Notes under the pieces: generated by a model
Told to the model about the DNA's origin: nothing
The model's input: the letters and a program-made list of their open reading frames with translations, nothing else
The model's database searches: none
In this document: positions 37,421 through 46,951 of the stretch, piece after piece
Position numbering within the stretch: position 1 is the first letter of the stretch
Layout of the letters: each line of letters opens with the position of its first letter
NCBI RefSeq assembly: GCF_900156575.1
Contig: NZ_FTNY01000001.1
Span: 806,001 to 870,000 of the forward strand
Length of the DNA: 64,000 nucleotides
Direction of reading: 5' to 3'
Origin: Chryseobacterium shigense
GTDB lineage: Bacteria > Bacteroidota > Bacteroidia > Flavobacteriales > Weeksellaceae
Position numbers and translations under genes: made by a program

Positions 37421-37485
37421 ATGACCGGAGGCTGGAAGTATTGGTTGTCGTCATTTTAACAGGAATATTAAACTTCCTTTCAACT

Positions 37486-38277
37486 TCAGACGATCTTCAG
37501 ATCAGAGAGTTTGCTGGTGGGGAAGCTTTCTTCGGCCATGGTATATCCAATATTGAAAATCTCTTCCAAACGATCTTTTCCTCTTTCAAAAGTTCCGTAG
37601 CTCGATAGTTTCTGAGAAGAAATAAACCAGTCACAATAATCGAATTTTCCTTTTTCTATTCTGTAAGAAAGAAGATCATAGGAACGGGAAACAATGGCTT
37701 TAATTGATTTTAAGTCTTTGATGTCAATATTATGGGGAGGCGAAACAAAAACACCGATCAGCTGATCACATTCGTCTCTGATGATATCTGCGGGGAAGTT
37801 ATTCAGGACTCCTCCGTCACAGTACATTTCCTCACCGATAATGTAGGGTGTGGTCACTCCCGGAATGGAACATGATGCAATCACAGCATCCACCACTTTG
37901 AAGTCTTCATCAAAAATTTTCTGGGTTCCGGACACAAGTTCCGTGGCTACAATTTTCACTTCCTTATTCAGATCTCCTAATTTCATATCATGGAAGATGG
38001 GCTTAAGGTAATTCCGGAAGATTACAGAAGATACCAGTCCCGGCTGATTGAAAGTAAAATGTTTCCAGTTGAAAAAATAAACCGAATTGAAAAACTCCAG
38101 AATCTCATCCGGGGTTTTTCCTACTGCATACAGACAGCCCACGATAGATCCTGCGCTGCAACATGAAAGTACGTCTATATCAATATTCTTTTCGTTCAAG
38201 AATTTCAACACTCCTGCATGGGCGATCCCTTTGGTACCGCCTCCTGACAAAACCAGCCCTTTTCTCTGAAAATTCAT
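37486..38277 (-). CDS. Patatin-like phospholipase
   Basis: A 263-residue patatin family protein. The oxyanion loop GGGTKGIAHAGVL lies at the start, the Ser nucleophile in SCCSAGSIVG, and the catalytic Asp in YCDGGVLNNFP (the DGG motif). The usual GxSxG is CxSxG here, because the first Gly is a Cys; the Ser and following Gly are intact. Patatins hydrolyse acyl groups from phospholipids or other lipids. The protein has no signal peptide and is therefore probably cytoplasmic. It lies downstream of, and probably separate from, the S9 peptidase gene on the same strand. Confidence 0.9.
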   Translation of the reverse strand: MNFQRKGLVLSGGGTKGIAHAGVLKFLNEKNIDIDVLSCCSAGSIVGCLYAVGKTPDEILEFFNSVYFFNWKHFTFNQPGLVSSVIFRNYLKPIFHDMKLGDLNKEVKIVATELVSGTQKIFDEDFKVVDAVIASCSIPGVTTPYIIGEEMYCDGGVLNNFPADIIRDECDQLIGVFVSPPHNIDIKDLKSIKAIVSRSYDLLSYRIEKGKFDYCDWFISSQKLSSYGTFERGKDRLEEIFNIGYTMAEESFPTSKLSDLKIV

Positions 38278-38423
38278 AGAATAAATGTAAGAAAACAGAG
38301 CGATAAAATAAGATTAATTTTTATAAATATTATATTTTAGAACGATTCTATATGATTTCATTCCTGAAACATCAACATCAACCTGAAAAATCTCAGATTG
38401 ATGCTGATTACTATGGAATATAT

Positions 38424-40364
38424 TTATTTCAACAGATATTCCTGCATGAATCTGATCACTGCAAGCCGCTGAAAATCTACATTTTCTTTTTTTCTGAATC
38501 CGTGGCCTTCGTTTTTAGCTTCCAGATACCATACTGTTTTCCCCTGAGCTTTGAGTTTGTCTCTCATCTGAACTGCTTCCGTAACGGGAACTCTTGGATC
38601 ATTGGTTCCCTGAATGATAAACATGGGCTTTTTGATCTTGTCAATATTGTTCAAAGGGGCTATTTTGGTAAAGAATTCAGCCATTTTGGGGATTCTTTCG
38701 TCTCCATACTCTACCCTTCTTAAATCTCTTCTGTATTCTTCCGTATTTTTAAGGAAGGTATTAAAATCGGAGATTCCGACAATATCTACGGAGCATCTGA
38801 TTTTATCGGCATATTCATAAGCGGTGGCTAATGTCATAAATCCTCCGTAACTTCCGCCCATGATCATAATCCTGTCTTTGTCCAGTTCAGGCTGCTTTGC
38901 AATCCAGTCCAGAAGAGCTCCGATATCTTTGACGGAGTTCATTCTCAGATCCCAGTTATCAGCCGCAATGAATGTTTTGCCGAAACCTGAAGATCCTCTG
39001 ACGTTGGGATAGATCATGGCAACGCCCATTTCATTGGTAAAGTAGTTGGAGGAGCCTATAGATGAAGCCATAGACTGCCCTTCCGGACCCCCGTGAATAT
39101 TGATAATCACCGGTCTTTTTCCTGTAAACTTCGAGGCTGCGGGATAATAAAATCCTGAGATTTTCATCTGATCAAAGCTTTTCCATTCGATCAGCTTAGG
39201 AACAGACATGTCAGCAGGCTGCATTTCTCCCTGCTCACTTTCCGTCCATCTTTCGATGGTCTGGCTGGCCATATCCATTTTATAGATATCGGAACCGGAA
39301 TCTGCTGCGGATCTCGAAAAATAAAGCGCTTTTCCGTCATCAGAAAATTTCACACCACCGATCAGTCCAATTGGGATTTGGCTTACAGGCACATATTTTT
39401 TAGTAGCGGTATCCAGAATGTATAATTTATTGATGCCACTTTCATTGGTGATAAAAGCTAGTTTTGACTGGTCTTTTGAAAGGTCATAATCTTCTACATT
39501 CCAGGGAATGGATGAGGTAAGATATTCAGTTTTTTTGGTTTTTAAATTGAGGACAGCCAGTCTGCTGAACTCATTATTCCGGTCTGTGACATAAAAAATT
39601 TCATCGGGATTTTTACTGAAAGAAGCGCCACTCTGCACCACTCCTTTTTCTTTTCTGTCTGTAACGGGCTCCAGTTTTTTAGTGTCCAGATCGTAGAGAT
39701 ACAGATAGGAATCGTTGGCAGGCACATATTCTGTGATAAGAAGTTTTTTGCCATCACCGGATAAGTCGGACATTCCCCAGCCGCCACCTTTTACTTCCAG
39801 AATCAGTTGTGTATCTTCCGGTTTTGAAGGGTTCATATAATAGATATCCCGGTCTCCACCGTTTCTTTTTGTAGATGAGAAATAGAATCCTGAACCGTCT
39901 TTTTTCCAGATCATTCCTCCGTTCTGGGATTTTCCGCCATCGGTAAGAAGTCTGGATTCCATGGTTTTCAAATCAAGTTTAAAAAGCTGCCCGAATTCAT
40001 TCCCTCCGGTATCTTTGGCGTAGATCAGATACTCTCCTTTTACGGGCTCGTATGAGGCTGTATTGACCGGTTCATCAAAGAAGGTGAGTTGTTTTCTCGC
40101 TCCCATTGGTACAGAGATCTTATGAAGCTGGTTGGTAGAAGCAAAACGGGTCACTGCGATGATTTCTTTCCCATTGGGATGAACGCTTGCAACCCCTGCA
40201 TTTCTGCTTTCGGAATATTTTTTAATCGCCTGATTCAGGTTTTTGGGAATCGGCAGAATATTCTCGGCAATGAGATTTTCATTGGGACTTACAAATTCAT
40301 TTTTTGCCTGTGCAGACAGGAGACCGGCCAGCGAAATCGCAAGAACTATATATTTGTTTTTCAT
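38424..40364 (-). CDS. S9-family serine peptidase (prolyl oligopeptidase-like, exported)
   Basis: A 646-residue protein with a signal peptide (LAGLLSAQAK). Residues about 40-370 form a TolB-like beta-propeller with repeated segments such as YLIYAKDTGGNEFGQLFKLD, MIWKKDGSGFYFSS and DGKALYFSRSAADSGSDIYK. The catalytic domain has GGSYGGFM (nucleophile), GTNDPRVP (Asp) and NEGHGF (His). This is the acylaminoacyl-peptidase/dipeptidyl-peptidase branch. It probably acts in the periplasm on short peptides. The preceding gene on this strand ends in a terminator at 40396-40416, so it has its own promoter. Confidence 0.93.
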   Translation of the reverse strand: MKNKYIVLAISLAGLLSAQAKNEFVSPNENLIAENILPIPKNLNQAIKKYSESRNAGVASVHPNGKEIIAVTRFASTNQLHKISVPMGARKQLTFFDEPVNTASYEPVKGEYLIYAKDTGGNEFGQLFKLDLKTMESRLLTDGGKSQNGGMIWKKDGSGFYFSSTKRNGGDRDIYYMNPSKPEDTQLILEVKGGGWGMSDLSGDGKKLLITEYVPANDSYLYLYDLDTKKLEPVTDRKEKGVVQSGASFSKNPDEIFYVTDRNNEFSRLAVLNLKTKKTEYLTSSIPWNVEDYDLSKDQSKLAFITNESGINKLYILDTATKKYVPVSQIPIGLIGGVKFSDDGKALYFSRSAADSGSDIYKMDMASQTIERWTESEQGEMQPADMSVPKLIEWKSFDQMKISGFYYPAASKFTGKRPVIINIHGGPEGQSMASSIGSSNYFTNEMGVAMIYPNVRGSSGFGKTFIAADNWDLRMNSVKDIGALLDWIAKQPELDKDRIMIMGGSYGGFMTLATAYEYADKIRCSVDIVGISDFNTFLKNTEEYRRDLRRVEYGDERIPKMAEFFTKIAPLNNIDKIKKPMFIIQGTNDPRVPVTEAVQMRDKLKAQGKTVWYLEAKNEGHGFRKKENVDFQRLAVIRFMQEYLLK

Positions 40365-40387
40365 TGTTCAATTTTTGCCTGAATTTA

Positions 40388-40416
40388 CAAAAAAACCACA
40401 GACAAATTGTCTGTGG
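40388..40416 (-). terminator. Terminator downstream of the PH-domain gene
   Basis: Read on the minus strand, CCACAGACAA and TTGTCTGTGG (arms 40416-40407 and 40405-40396) precede a T-run. It separates the lpdA/PH unit from the S9 peptidase gene. Confidence 0.8.
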
Positions 40417-40442
40417 CTGGTATATAAAGACCGGTGATCTTA

Positions 40443-41057
40443 TTAATTATTGATATACTTTTCAAAGATGGCCGAAAAGTCTTTCTGATTGTATTTCTCA
40501 TAACTGCTCTTTGACCAGTTGAAAACATATTCATTCACGTGTTGCAACTCCTGGCTTTTAGAGACATTTTCCTGCTTTCCTGCAGCGACTGTGGCAATCG
40601 CTTTCTGAAGGCTATCTACAGAGAAACCTAAAACAGACTGATTGTGGTGTACTTCCTGCTGAATCGCCAAAAGAGCTTTATACAAATCTTTTAACTGATC
40701 GATCTGGCCTTTACTGACACTGATCATCAAAGGAACATTTCCGATATGGAATGAAATTTCCACATCCAGGTCAATGGTTCCTGCGGTTTGCAGTGCTATA
40801 TTGGAGAAAGGAAACTGATAGTATTCGTATCTTCTTAAAGTCCTCTTTTTGTCCAGAGCACTGGCTCCGTCGATATGAATTAATGCTCTGTTTGTAAAGC
40901 AGTATTCATCTCTTTTGGATTTGATGAGGAAGAAAATTTTCTCGTTATCTTCTGACAAAATATAGTCATCTGAATCTACTTTGTCATAGTCCTGAGAAGG
41001 AATGATTTTTCCGATATCACCAAGACCTAATGCTTCTGCAGCAAGTTTTTTAAACAT
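40443..41057 (-). CDS. PH-domain protein (bacterial PH / YvbH-like)
   Basis: A 204-residue protein with no signal peptide. Residues about 20-135 look like a bacterial PH domain with the YILSEDNEKIFFLIKSKRDEYCFTNRALIHIDG start, a long strand series and a RTLRRYEYYQFPFSNI turn. The C-terminal part is a helical oligomerisation region (LQKAIATVAAGKQENVSKSQ). Such YvbH-like PH proteins are found widely with unclear roles. It follows the lpdA gene by 27 bp, so both are probably one unit, and ends in a terminator. Confidence 0.75.
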   Translation of the reverse strand: MFKKLAAEALGLGDIGKIIPSQDYDKVDSDDYILSEDNEKIFFLIKSKRDEYCFTNRALIHIDGASALDKKRTLRRYEYYQFPFSNIALQTAGTIDLDVEISFHIGNVPLMISVSKGQIDQLKDLYKALLAIQQEVHHNQSVLGFSVDSLQKAIATVAAGKQENVSKSQELQHVNEYVFNWSKSSYEKYNQKDFSAIFEKYINN

Positions 41058-41084
41058 CTTTGAAATAGAGTTATTCGTTAGATT

Positions 41085-42473
41085 TTAGATATGGATCACT
41101 TCACCGTAAGCTGCTGCTGCTGCTTCCATAATCGCTTCAGACACGGTTGGGTGCGGGTGAATCGATTTAATGATCTCATGACCTGTCGTTTCCAGTTTTC
41201 TGGCTACTACTGCTTCTGCTACCATATCTGTAACGCCTTCTCCGATCATATGGCATCCTAACCATTCGCCGTATTTCGCATCAAAAATAACTTTGATGAA
41301 ACCGTCCGTATTTCCGTTAGCAGTTGCTTTACCACTTGCAGAAAGAGGGAATTTACCTACTTTGATCTCGTATCCTTTTTCTTTAGCTTGTTTTTCTGTA
41401 AGACCTACAGAAGCTACTTCAGGGTGACAGTAAGTACATCCGGGGATATTGCCATAGTCGATTTTCTCAACGTGCATTCCTTTGATTTTTTCCACACAAG
41501 TGATTCCTTCCGCAGAAGCAACGTGTGCTAAAGCCTGAGTAGGGATAATATCACCGATTGCATAGTAACCCGGAACTGAAGTTTCGTACCATTCGTTTAC
41601 TAAAACTCTTCCTTTATCGGTCTGGATTCCTACTTCTTCCAATCCGATATTTTCGATATTGGCCGCGATCCCTACTGCAGAAAGTAAAATATCAGCTTCA
41701 AGAGTAATGGTTCCGTTGGCTGTTTTTACGGTAGCTTTTACGCCTTCTCCGCTGGTATCAACGCTTTCTACTGATGCATTGGTCATGATCTCGATGCCTG
41801 TCTTTTTAAGAGATTTCTCTAAGTGTTTAGAGATTTCCTCGTCTTCAACAGGAACGATGTTTGGCATAAATTCTACAACGGTTACTTTAGTTCCCATTGT
41901 ATTATAGAAATCAGCAAATTCTACTCCGATCGCTCCAGAACCTACAACAATCATAGATTTTGGCTGCTCAGGAAGAGATAATGCCTGTCTGTATCCGATT
42001 ACTTTTTTACCGTCCTGAGGAAGGTTCGGAAGTTCTCTTGAACGTGCTCCTGTAGCGATAATGATGTTGCTTCCTGCATATTCAGTTACTTTACCATCTT
42101 TATCTGTCACAGAAACTTTTTTACCTTTCTGAACTGTAGCTGTCCCAAGAATCACATCGATCTTGTTCTTCTTCATCAGGAATTCAATCCCTTTGCTCAT
42201 TTTGCTGGCTACGCCACGGCTTCTCTGGATCACGTTTGGAAATTCAAAGCTGGCTTCCACTTTATTCAGCCCATAGTCTTCAGCATGGTTGATATAATGA
42301 AAAACCTGCGCAGACTTCAGTAAAGCTTTCGTAGGAATACATCCCCAGTTCAGGCAGATACCTCCTAAGTTTTCTTTCTCGATAATTGCAGTTTTGAAAC
42401 CTAATTGTGCTGCTCTGATCGCAGTAACATAACCGCCAGGACCGCTTCCGATGACAATGATATCGTAGTTCAT
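41085..42473 (-). CDS. lpdA: Dihydrolipoyl dehydrogenase
   Basis: A 462-residue flavin disulfide reductase. The N-terminal Rossmann motif IGSGPGGYVTAIRAAQLG, the redox-active Cys pair in GGICLNWGCIPTKALL, the NAD motif VVGSGAIGVEFADFYN and the C-terminal HPHPTVSEAIMEAA (His/Glu of the active site) are all present. This is the E3 component of the pyruvate, 2-oxoglutarate and branched-chain dehydrogenase complexes and of glycine cleavage. No other complex genes are in the window. The following PH-domain gene is 27 bp away on the same strand. Confidence 0.97.
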   Translation of the reverse strand: MNYDIIVIGSGPGGYVTAIRAAQLGFKTAIIEKENLGGICLNWGCIPTKALLKSAQVFHYINHAEDYGLNKVEASFEFPNVIQRSRGVASKMSKGIEFLMKKNKIDVILGTATVQKGKKVSVTDKDGKVTEYAGSNIIIATGARSRELPNLPQDGKKVIGYRQALSLPEQPKSMIVVGSGAIGVEFADFYNTMGTKVTVVEFMPNIVPVEDEEISKHLEKSLKKTGIEIMTNASVESVDTSGEGVKATVKTANGTITLEADILLSAVGIAANIENIGLEEVGIQTDKGRVLVNEWYETSVPGYYAIGDIIPTQALAHVASAEGITCVEKIKGMHVEKIDYGNIPGCTYCHPEVASVGLTEKQAKEKGYEIKVGKFPLSASGKATANGNTDGFIKVIFDAKYGEWLGCHMIGEGVTDMVAEAVVARKLETTGHEIIKSIHPHPTVSEAIMEAAAAAYGEVIHI

Positions 42474-42726
42474 TATTTTAAAAATTTTTATGCGAATTTA
42501 AGGAAAAATATTGGATGTTTTCTATTCCGGCATTTCATATTTCACTGAACACTAAGTTGGTTTTACCTGATTTAAGGGAAAACTAAGAGCAATGAGCCTC
42601 TTTTTTTATCAAATATTTAAACTGACATTAAAATTAAAAAACAGCTCATAAAATCCCCTATACGTGACTTAAATGTTAAAAAAGTAAAATAATCACCTGT
42701 AAATGAATATACTATAATAATTTTCA

Positions 42727-42734
42727 TATTTTTG
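42727..42734 (+). promoter_or_regulatory. Putative -7 element of the surface protein gene
   Basis: TATTTTTG fits TAnnTTTG 22 bp before the ATG at 42757. A -33 TTG is not clear. Confidence 0.35.
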
Positions 42735-42756
42735 CTTAAATTTTAACAAAATAAAA

Positions 42757-43641
42757 ATGAAGAATTTTATTCCTGTATTTCTCTTATGCGGATTATCTTT
42801 AAGTGCACAAGTTGGCATCAGAACTACCACTCCCAACAGCACTCTAGCCGTGGCCGGTTCTCTGGGAGCTGACTACAAGCAGATTACGGCTACCGCTTAC
42901 AATATTACGGCTACGGACCACTATATTACGTATGACGGAGCAGCTAATGCAACGTTTACCCTCCCTGTTATCGGAACAGGCACAACGAGTTATACGGGAA
43001 GAATTTATAAAATAAAAAACATCTCTGCCTCCAGCATTACCCTTCAGGCTTCGAGCGGTAATACACTGAGAATTGACAACACTCCGGTTTCGTCTTTTGT
43101 GATTCCTACAGGAGCCTATGCGGAAGTGGTCAACAACAGCAATACGACTGGTGGAACATGGGATCTTTCATTTACGGTGCTTCCTAAACCAAGCAATGTA
43201 GAAATTTATGGTGTACAGCTTTCTATTCCGCCTCATGGGAACGGTTCTCCGGGTGTCAATGACTGGACTGGCCACTCTGTCACCTCTTATGATACCGGTA
43301 CAGGAACAGACGCATGGTGGGTGATCAGTAAAACCTCTACCACTTATGCCCATACGGCAGGCTATTCCAATGCGAGCCGTATGACAATCGTCTATGAATA
43401 CCAGGGTACGCCATTCAATGTCAACAATATGTATCCTATTTTAACAGCTGGAAACAATTCCAGTTTTCCTGATGTTTTCACGGCTTCATTCGTGAGTCTT
43501 GCGAATAATGGAACTTCTTCGAAAACAAGACTTACGGTTTCGGTTTCCCGGATAGACTTTATCGGAGCCAATGGGTCCAATAACAGTAACTGGACAGGGA
43601 CTTTTCTTCTGAATTTGTTGCTGGCGAGAAAATTATATTAA
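42757..43641 (+). CDS. Exported surface protein (unknown function)
   Basis: A 294-residue protein with a signal peptide (FLLCGLSLSAQ). The mature part starts VGIRTTTPNSTLAVAGSL, a start often seen in Bacteroidetes exported proteins and resembling tail-fibre or trimeric-adhesin-like N-termini. Then follow beta-rich segments (ITATDHYITYDGAANATFTL; RIYKIKNISASSITLQASSG). The C-terminal domain (WWVISKTSTTYAHTAGYS, FTASFVSLANNGTSSKTRLT) is also beta-rich. The final sequence FLLNLLLARKLY does not look like a type IX sorting domain. No enzymatic motif is visible. Confidence 0.7.
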   Translation: MKNFIPVFLLCGLSLSAQVGIRTTTPNSTLAVAGSLGADYKQITATAYNITATDHYITYDGAANATFTLPVIGTGTTSYTGRIYKIKNISASSITLQASSGNTLRIDNTPVSSFVIPTGAYAEVVNNSNTTGGTWDLSFTVLPKPSNVEIYGVQLSIPPHGNGSPGVNDWTGHSVTSYDTGTGTDAWWVISKTSTTYAHTAGYSNASRMTIVYEYQGTPFNVNNMYPILTAGNNSSFPDVFTASFVSLANNGTSSKTRLTVSVSRIDFIGANGSNNSNWTGTFLLNLLLARKLY

Positions 43642-43709
43642 GATTAATCAGGACTAAACAGATCATGAGATGGGGTTAAAAGATTGATTTTATTTACAGA
43701 ATACATATT

Positions 43710-43745
43710 AAAAAGCCGTTCCACAAGATGTGAAACGGCTTTTTA
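43710..43745. terminator. Bidirectional terminator
   Basis: AAAAAGCCGTTCCACA and TGTGAAACGGCTTTTT form a hairpin with A and T flanks between the plus-strand surface protein gene (ends 43641) and the minus-strand small gene (ends 43764). Confidence 0.85.
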
Positions 43746-43763
43746 TATATTTACCTGTCCTGA

Positions 43764-44018
43764 TTACATTTTTTTAAGTAATCTTTTCTGACTCTGGTAT
43801 TTTTCATTCAAAGCCTTGAGCTGATCTCTCTTCATTTTTTTAGTAGCAAGCGGATGATTCATAATCAGTCTTTTTTCTGTGTTGTATCTTTTATCCAGCT
43901 CACGCGACTTCATGTTGATCATTTCAGTTTTAGACGGAGGTGCAGGAGGTCTTTTCTGTGCTTGAACACTCATCGATAAGCCTACCAGCAATACGGTTGA
44001 TATAAAAAACGTTCTCAT
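43764..44018 (-). CDS. Small exported basic helical protein
   Basis: An 84-residue protein with a signal peptide (VLLVGLSMSVQAQ). The mature part is Lys/Arg-rich and helical (RPPAPPSKTEMINMKSRELD, MKRDQLKALNEKYQSQKRLL). It resembles short DUF-type exported proteins of Bacteroidetes in layout only. No specific family is recognised. Upstream is a 263-bp AT-rich gap (44019-44281), in which I see nothing beyond possible promoter sequence. Confidence 0.65.
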   Translation of the reverse strand: MRTFFISTVLLVGLSMSVQAQKRPPAPPSKTEMINMKSRELDKRYNTEKRLIMNHPLATKKMKRDQLKALNEKYQSQKRLLKKM

Positions 44019-44281
44019 AATATTTACTTTTTTTTGAATAATTGTAAAAAATCAATATAGATCATTCAATTCATTCAGATTTAAAGTAAATATTACATAT
44101 ATCATACCATAATTTTCATTATTTCTAAAAGTCTGTTGAACCTAATTAAAAATGAAATCACAAAAGCGGAGCGAAACGCTATCAACCCTTTAGTTTATGG
44201 TACGTTTAAACTGATTGAAAATAAAAAATATACTTAAGCAAAAATTTTTGATTTTTTTGTCATCCGGGGATCAATAAAGAA

Positions 44282-46951
44282 TCATTCAACCTCAATATTC
44301 TGCTTTAACGGCACATTTTTCGAAGAATTTCCCACCATAATCCTGTACGTTCCTTTTTCTACGACCCATTTCATGTTCTCATCTAAAAACTGAAGCTCCC
44401 TTACCGGAAGTTCAAGGGTTACATATTGTGATTCCCCGGGATTTAAATACACCTTTTTAAAACCTTTCAGTTCAATGATCGGTCTTGATACGGAGGCCAG
44501 CAGGTCTTTCACGTACAACTGAACCACCTCACTTCCTGCTTTTGATCCTGTATTTCTGACAAGAACCTTTCCGATGATTGTTTCATTTTCTGCATACTTT
44601 GTTTTGCTTAACTGCAGATCTTCGATCTCAAAAGTAGTATAACTGAGCCCAAAGCCAAAAGGGTACAAAGGCTCTCCGCTCAGATCATAGTAATCATTTC
44701 CTCTTCCTGTCGGATGATGGTTGTAGGTAATTGGCAACTGCCCTTCTTCCGCAGGAAAGGTAATGGGAAGTTTACCGGAAGGGTTTTCTGTGCCAAACAG
44801 TACTTTTGCTACTGCATTACCACCTTCTTCTCCAGGATACCAGACCTCTAAAATGGCCCCTGAATGATCTTTCCAGGAAGTGGTTTTGATAGCAGATCCA
44901 CCCACCAGCACTACGGTAACTGGTTTATTTAATCTTGAAACTTCATGAATGAATTTCTCCTGATTTCCCGGAAGGCTCAGTGATGAACGATCCTGAAACT
45001 CTCCTTCATGGATTCCTGCCGCAATGATGATATGATCTGCCTTTTCTGCTATTTTCAGGGCATTGTCAAAGTCTTTCTGGTAGTTGTCTATACCATAATT
45101 CCAGATCAGTTCGATATTGGCCTCTCCCCTGTTTTCACGGAACTCAATAACAATATCATATTCCTGATCTTTCACAAAATCTACTGCGGTTGTTTTTGTT
45201 GAATATCCCAGTTTTTCCCATTGATCGATCATCAGTTTTCCATTTAAGAACAACCTGAAACCGTCATTTCCACGCAGTCCCAACTGGTGCTTTCCATGAT
45301 CGGGACCTTTCAGCTTTCCCGTCCAGCGGATACTGTATTGATCCGACTGCAGTTTTTCAGGATCCGGGGAATACAGCGTCCATTTGAAATTCACTTCTTC
45401 ATCCTGTCTTTCAAAAGCGGGACTGCCTTTTAAGCTGCTGTTGGAAAAATAATGTCCCTTCAATCCTTTTTTATTTTCAAAAGATAAAAGGTCGGCAGAA
45501 ACTGTTTTAAACTCTTTGATATCCCATGTAATGCCTTTTGCATAAAGGATTTCAATATTTTTATCCTGGGCGAAGTTTTTCATCCCCTGCAAGATACTCA
45601 CCTTATTATTACCCGGTCCGGAGTAGCCTCCCAGTCTTGCATCGGCGGCATCTGTTCCAATTACTGCTATTTTTTTCGCAGTGGAAGCGATGGGCAATGT
45701 CTTATTATGATTCTGCAAAAGTACAAAAGACTCCATCGCAGATTTTTCTGCCAATGGCTTGTGACTGATTTTTTTTAATTCGCGGATCTCTTGTTCAGAA
45801 ACATAGGGATTTTCAAACAATCCCAGTTCAAATTTTGCTCTGAGTACTCTTGCCACAGCGTCATCTATTCTTTCTTTCGAAATTCTTCCGTCTAAAAACG
45901 GAGGGATAAACAAGGTATAGTGTTTGTATTCTGTTTGAAATATCACGTCCAGCCCGGCATTGATGGCCTGTGCAGATGCATCATCATAATTTTTAGCCGT
46001 AAAATGCAGCACATTGGCTCCTCCTACAGCACTGGCATCGCTGATCACCAATCCTTTAAAGTTCCATTCTTTTTTCAGTTTTTCCGTAAGCAGCCAATGA
46101 TTGGCCGTTGAAGGTCTTCCGTCAAGCAAATTATAGGAAGTCATCACCGATCTGCTTTTTCCTTCTGTAAAAGCTTTTTGAAAGGGAATAAGGTGGGTTT
46201 CTTCGAGGTATCTTCTGCTCCAATGGATGGGATAGGAATCTCTTCCGCCCTCTCCTACATTCGCTAAAAAGTGTTTCGGAGTAGTAATGATTCCCTGATC
46301 TTCGAAAGAACTCACGAAATTAACGCCCATCACGGAGGTTAGAAAAGGGTCTTCCCCATAGGTTTCCTCTGTCCGTCCCCATCTGACATCACTGGCAAGA
46401 TTCACCACGGGTGTCAGGATCTGTCTGATTCCTCTGAGTCTCGATTCTTTTGCAATGGCTGAAGATACTTCTTTCATCAGATCCGGATTGAATGAGGCAG
46501 CTAAACCGATAGCTTGCGGAAAAGCGGTAGCGCCCTCGCGCATTAATCCATGCAACGCTTCATCAAAAGGGATGATGGGAATTCCCAATCTGGATTCTTC
46601 AATGAAATATTTCTGGATGGCATTGATCTTTTTTACCAGTCTTTCGGCGTCTTCGCCTGCATTATATTTCAACATCTGCCCTGCTGCGCCTCCGCCCTGA
46701 TTTCCGGCACTCACCTGTAATCCGAAAATACCGTGTCTGTACTGGTCTTTGGGAACGTTATCCAAATCTCCCGGAATCATGAAACACTGCCAGAATTTTT
46801 CTTCAGGAGTCATCCTTTTCAATAAATCCTGAACCCGGATTTCAATGGGTTGCTTCGGATCTTTGTATAAAGGTTTTTGTTTTTGCGCATGCATAAATCC
46901 TGAACTTAATGACGCTATAATGACCGTGATTTTAATACATTTCAGTTTCAT
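44282..46951 (-). CDS. GH3 beta-glycosidase with inserted PA14 domain
   Basis: An 889-residue exported GH3 enzyme. Signal peptide at start (SLSSGFMHAQ). The N-terminal TIM-barrel has GREGATAFPQAI, PVVNLASDVRWGRTEETYGE, ITTPKHFLANVGEGGRDS and a nucleophile region LVISDASAVGG. A PA14 domain is inserted in the second domain (about residues 500-635; GHYFSNSSLKG...LRGNDGFRLFLNGK). An FN3-like tail follows. GH3 with PA14 usually acts on beta-glucosides or beta-xylosides. I start at ATG 46951, which overlaps the stop of the GH29 gene (ATGA), and exclude a longer in-frame extension. Confidence 0.92.
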   Translation of the reverse strand: MKLKCIKITVIIASLSSGFMHAQKQKPLYKDPKQPIEIRVQDLLKRMTPEEKFWQCFMIPGDLDNVPKDQYRHGIFGLQVSAGNQGGGAAGQMLKYNAGEDAERLVKKINAIQKYFIEESRLGIPIIPFDEALHGLMREGATAFPQAIGLAASFNPDLMKEVSSAIAKESRLRGIRQILTPVVNLASDVRWGRTEETYGEDPFLTSVMGVNFVSSFEDQGIITTPKHFLANVGEGGRDSYPIHWSRRYLEETHLIPFQKAFTEGKSRSVMTSYNLLDGRPSTANHWLLTEKLKKEWNFKGLVISDASAVGGANVLHFTAKNYDDASAQAINAGLDVIFQTEYKHYTLFIPPFLDGRISKERIDDAVARVLRAKFELGLFENPYVSEQEIRELKKISHKPLAEKSAMESFVLLQNHNKTLPIASTAKKIAVIGTDAADARLGGYSGPGNNKVSILQGMKNFAQDKNIEILYAKGITWDIKEFKTVSADLLSFENKKGLKGHYFSNSSLKGSPAFERQDEEVNFKWTLYSPDPEKLQSDQYSIRWTGKLKGPDHGKHQLGLRGNDGFRLFLNGKLMIDQWEKLGYSTKTTAVDFVKDQEYDIVIEFRENRGEANIELIWNYGIDNYQKDFDNALKIAEKADHIIIAAGIHEGEFQDRSSLSLPGNQEKFIHEVSRLNKPVTVVLVGGSAIKTTSWKDHSGAILEVWYPGEEGGNAVAKVLFGTENPSGKLPITFPAEEGQLPITYNHHPTGRGNDYYDLSGEPLYPFGFGLSYTTFEIEDLQLSKTKYAENETIIGKVLVRNTGSKAGSEVVQLYVKDLLASVSRPIIELKGFKKVYLNPGESQYVTLELPVRELQFLDENMKWVVEKGTYRIMVGNSSKNVPLKQNIEVE

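Noticed and set aside
37421..37485. Weak inverted repeat AAATGAC/GTCATTTT between convergent genes
   Set aside because: The arms are short and the loop is long. It is not a convincing terminator.
38352..38723. 123-codon plus-strand frame
   Set aside because: Most of it is antisense to the S9 peptidase C-terminus (GTNDPRVP, NEGHGF), and the composition is Phe-rich noise.
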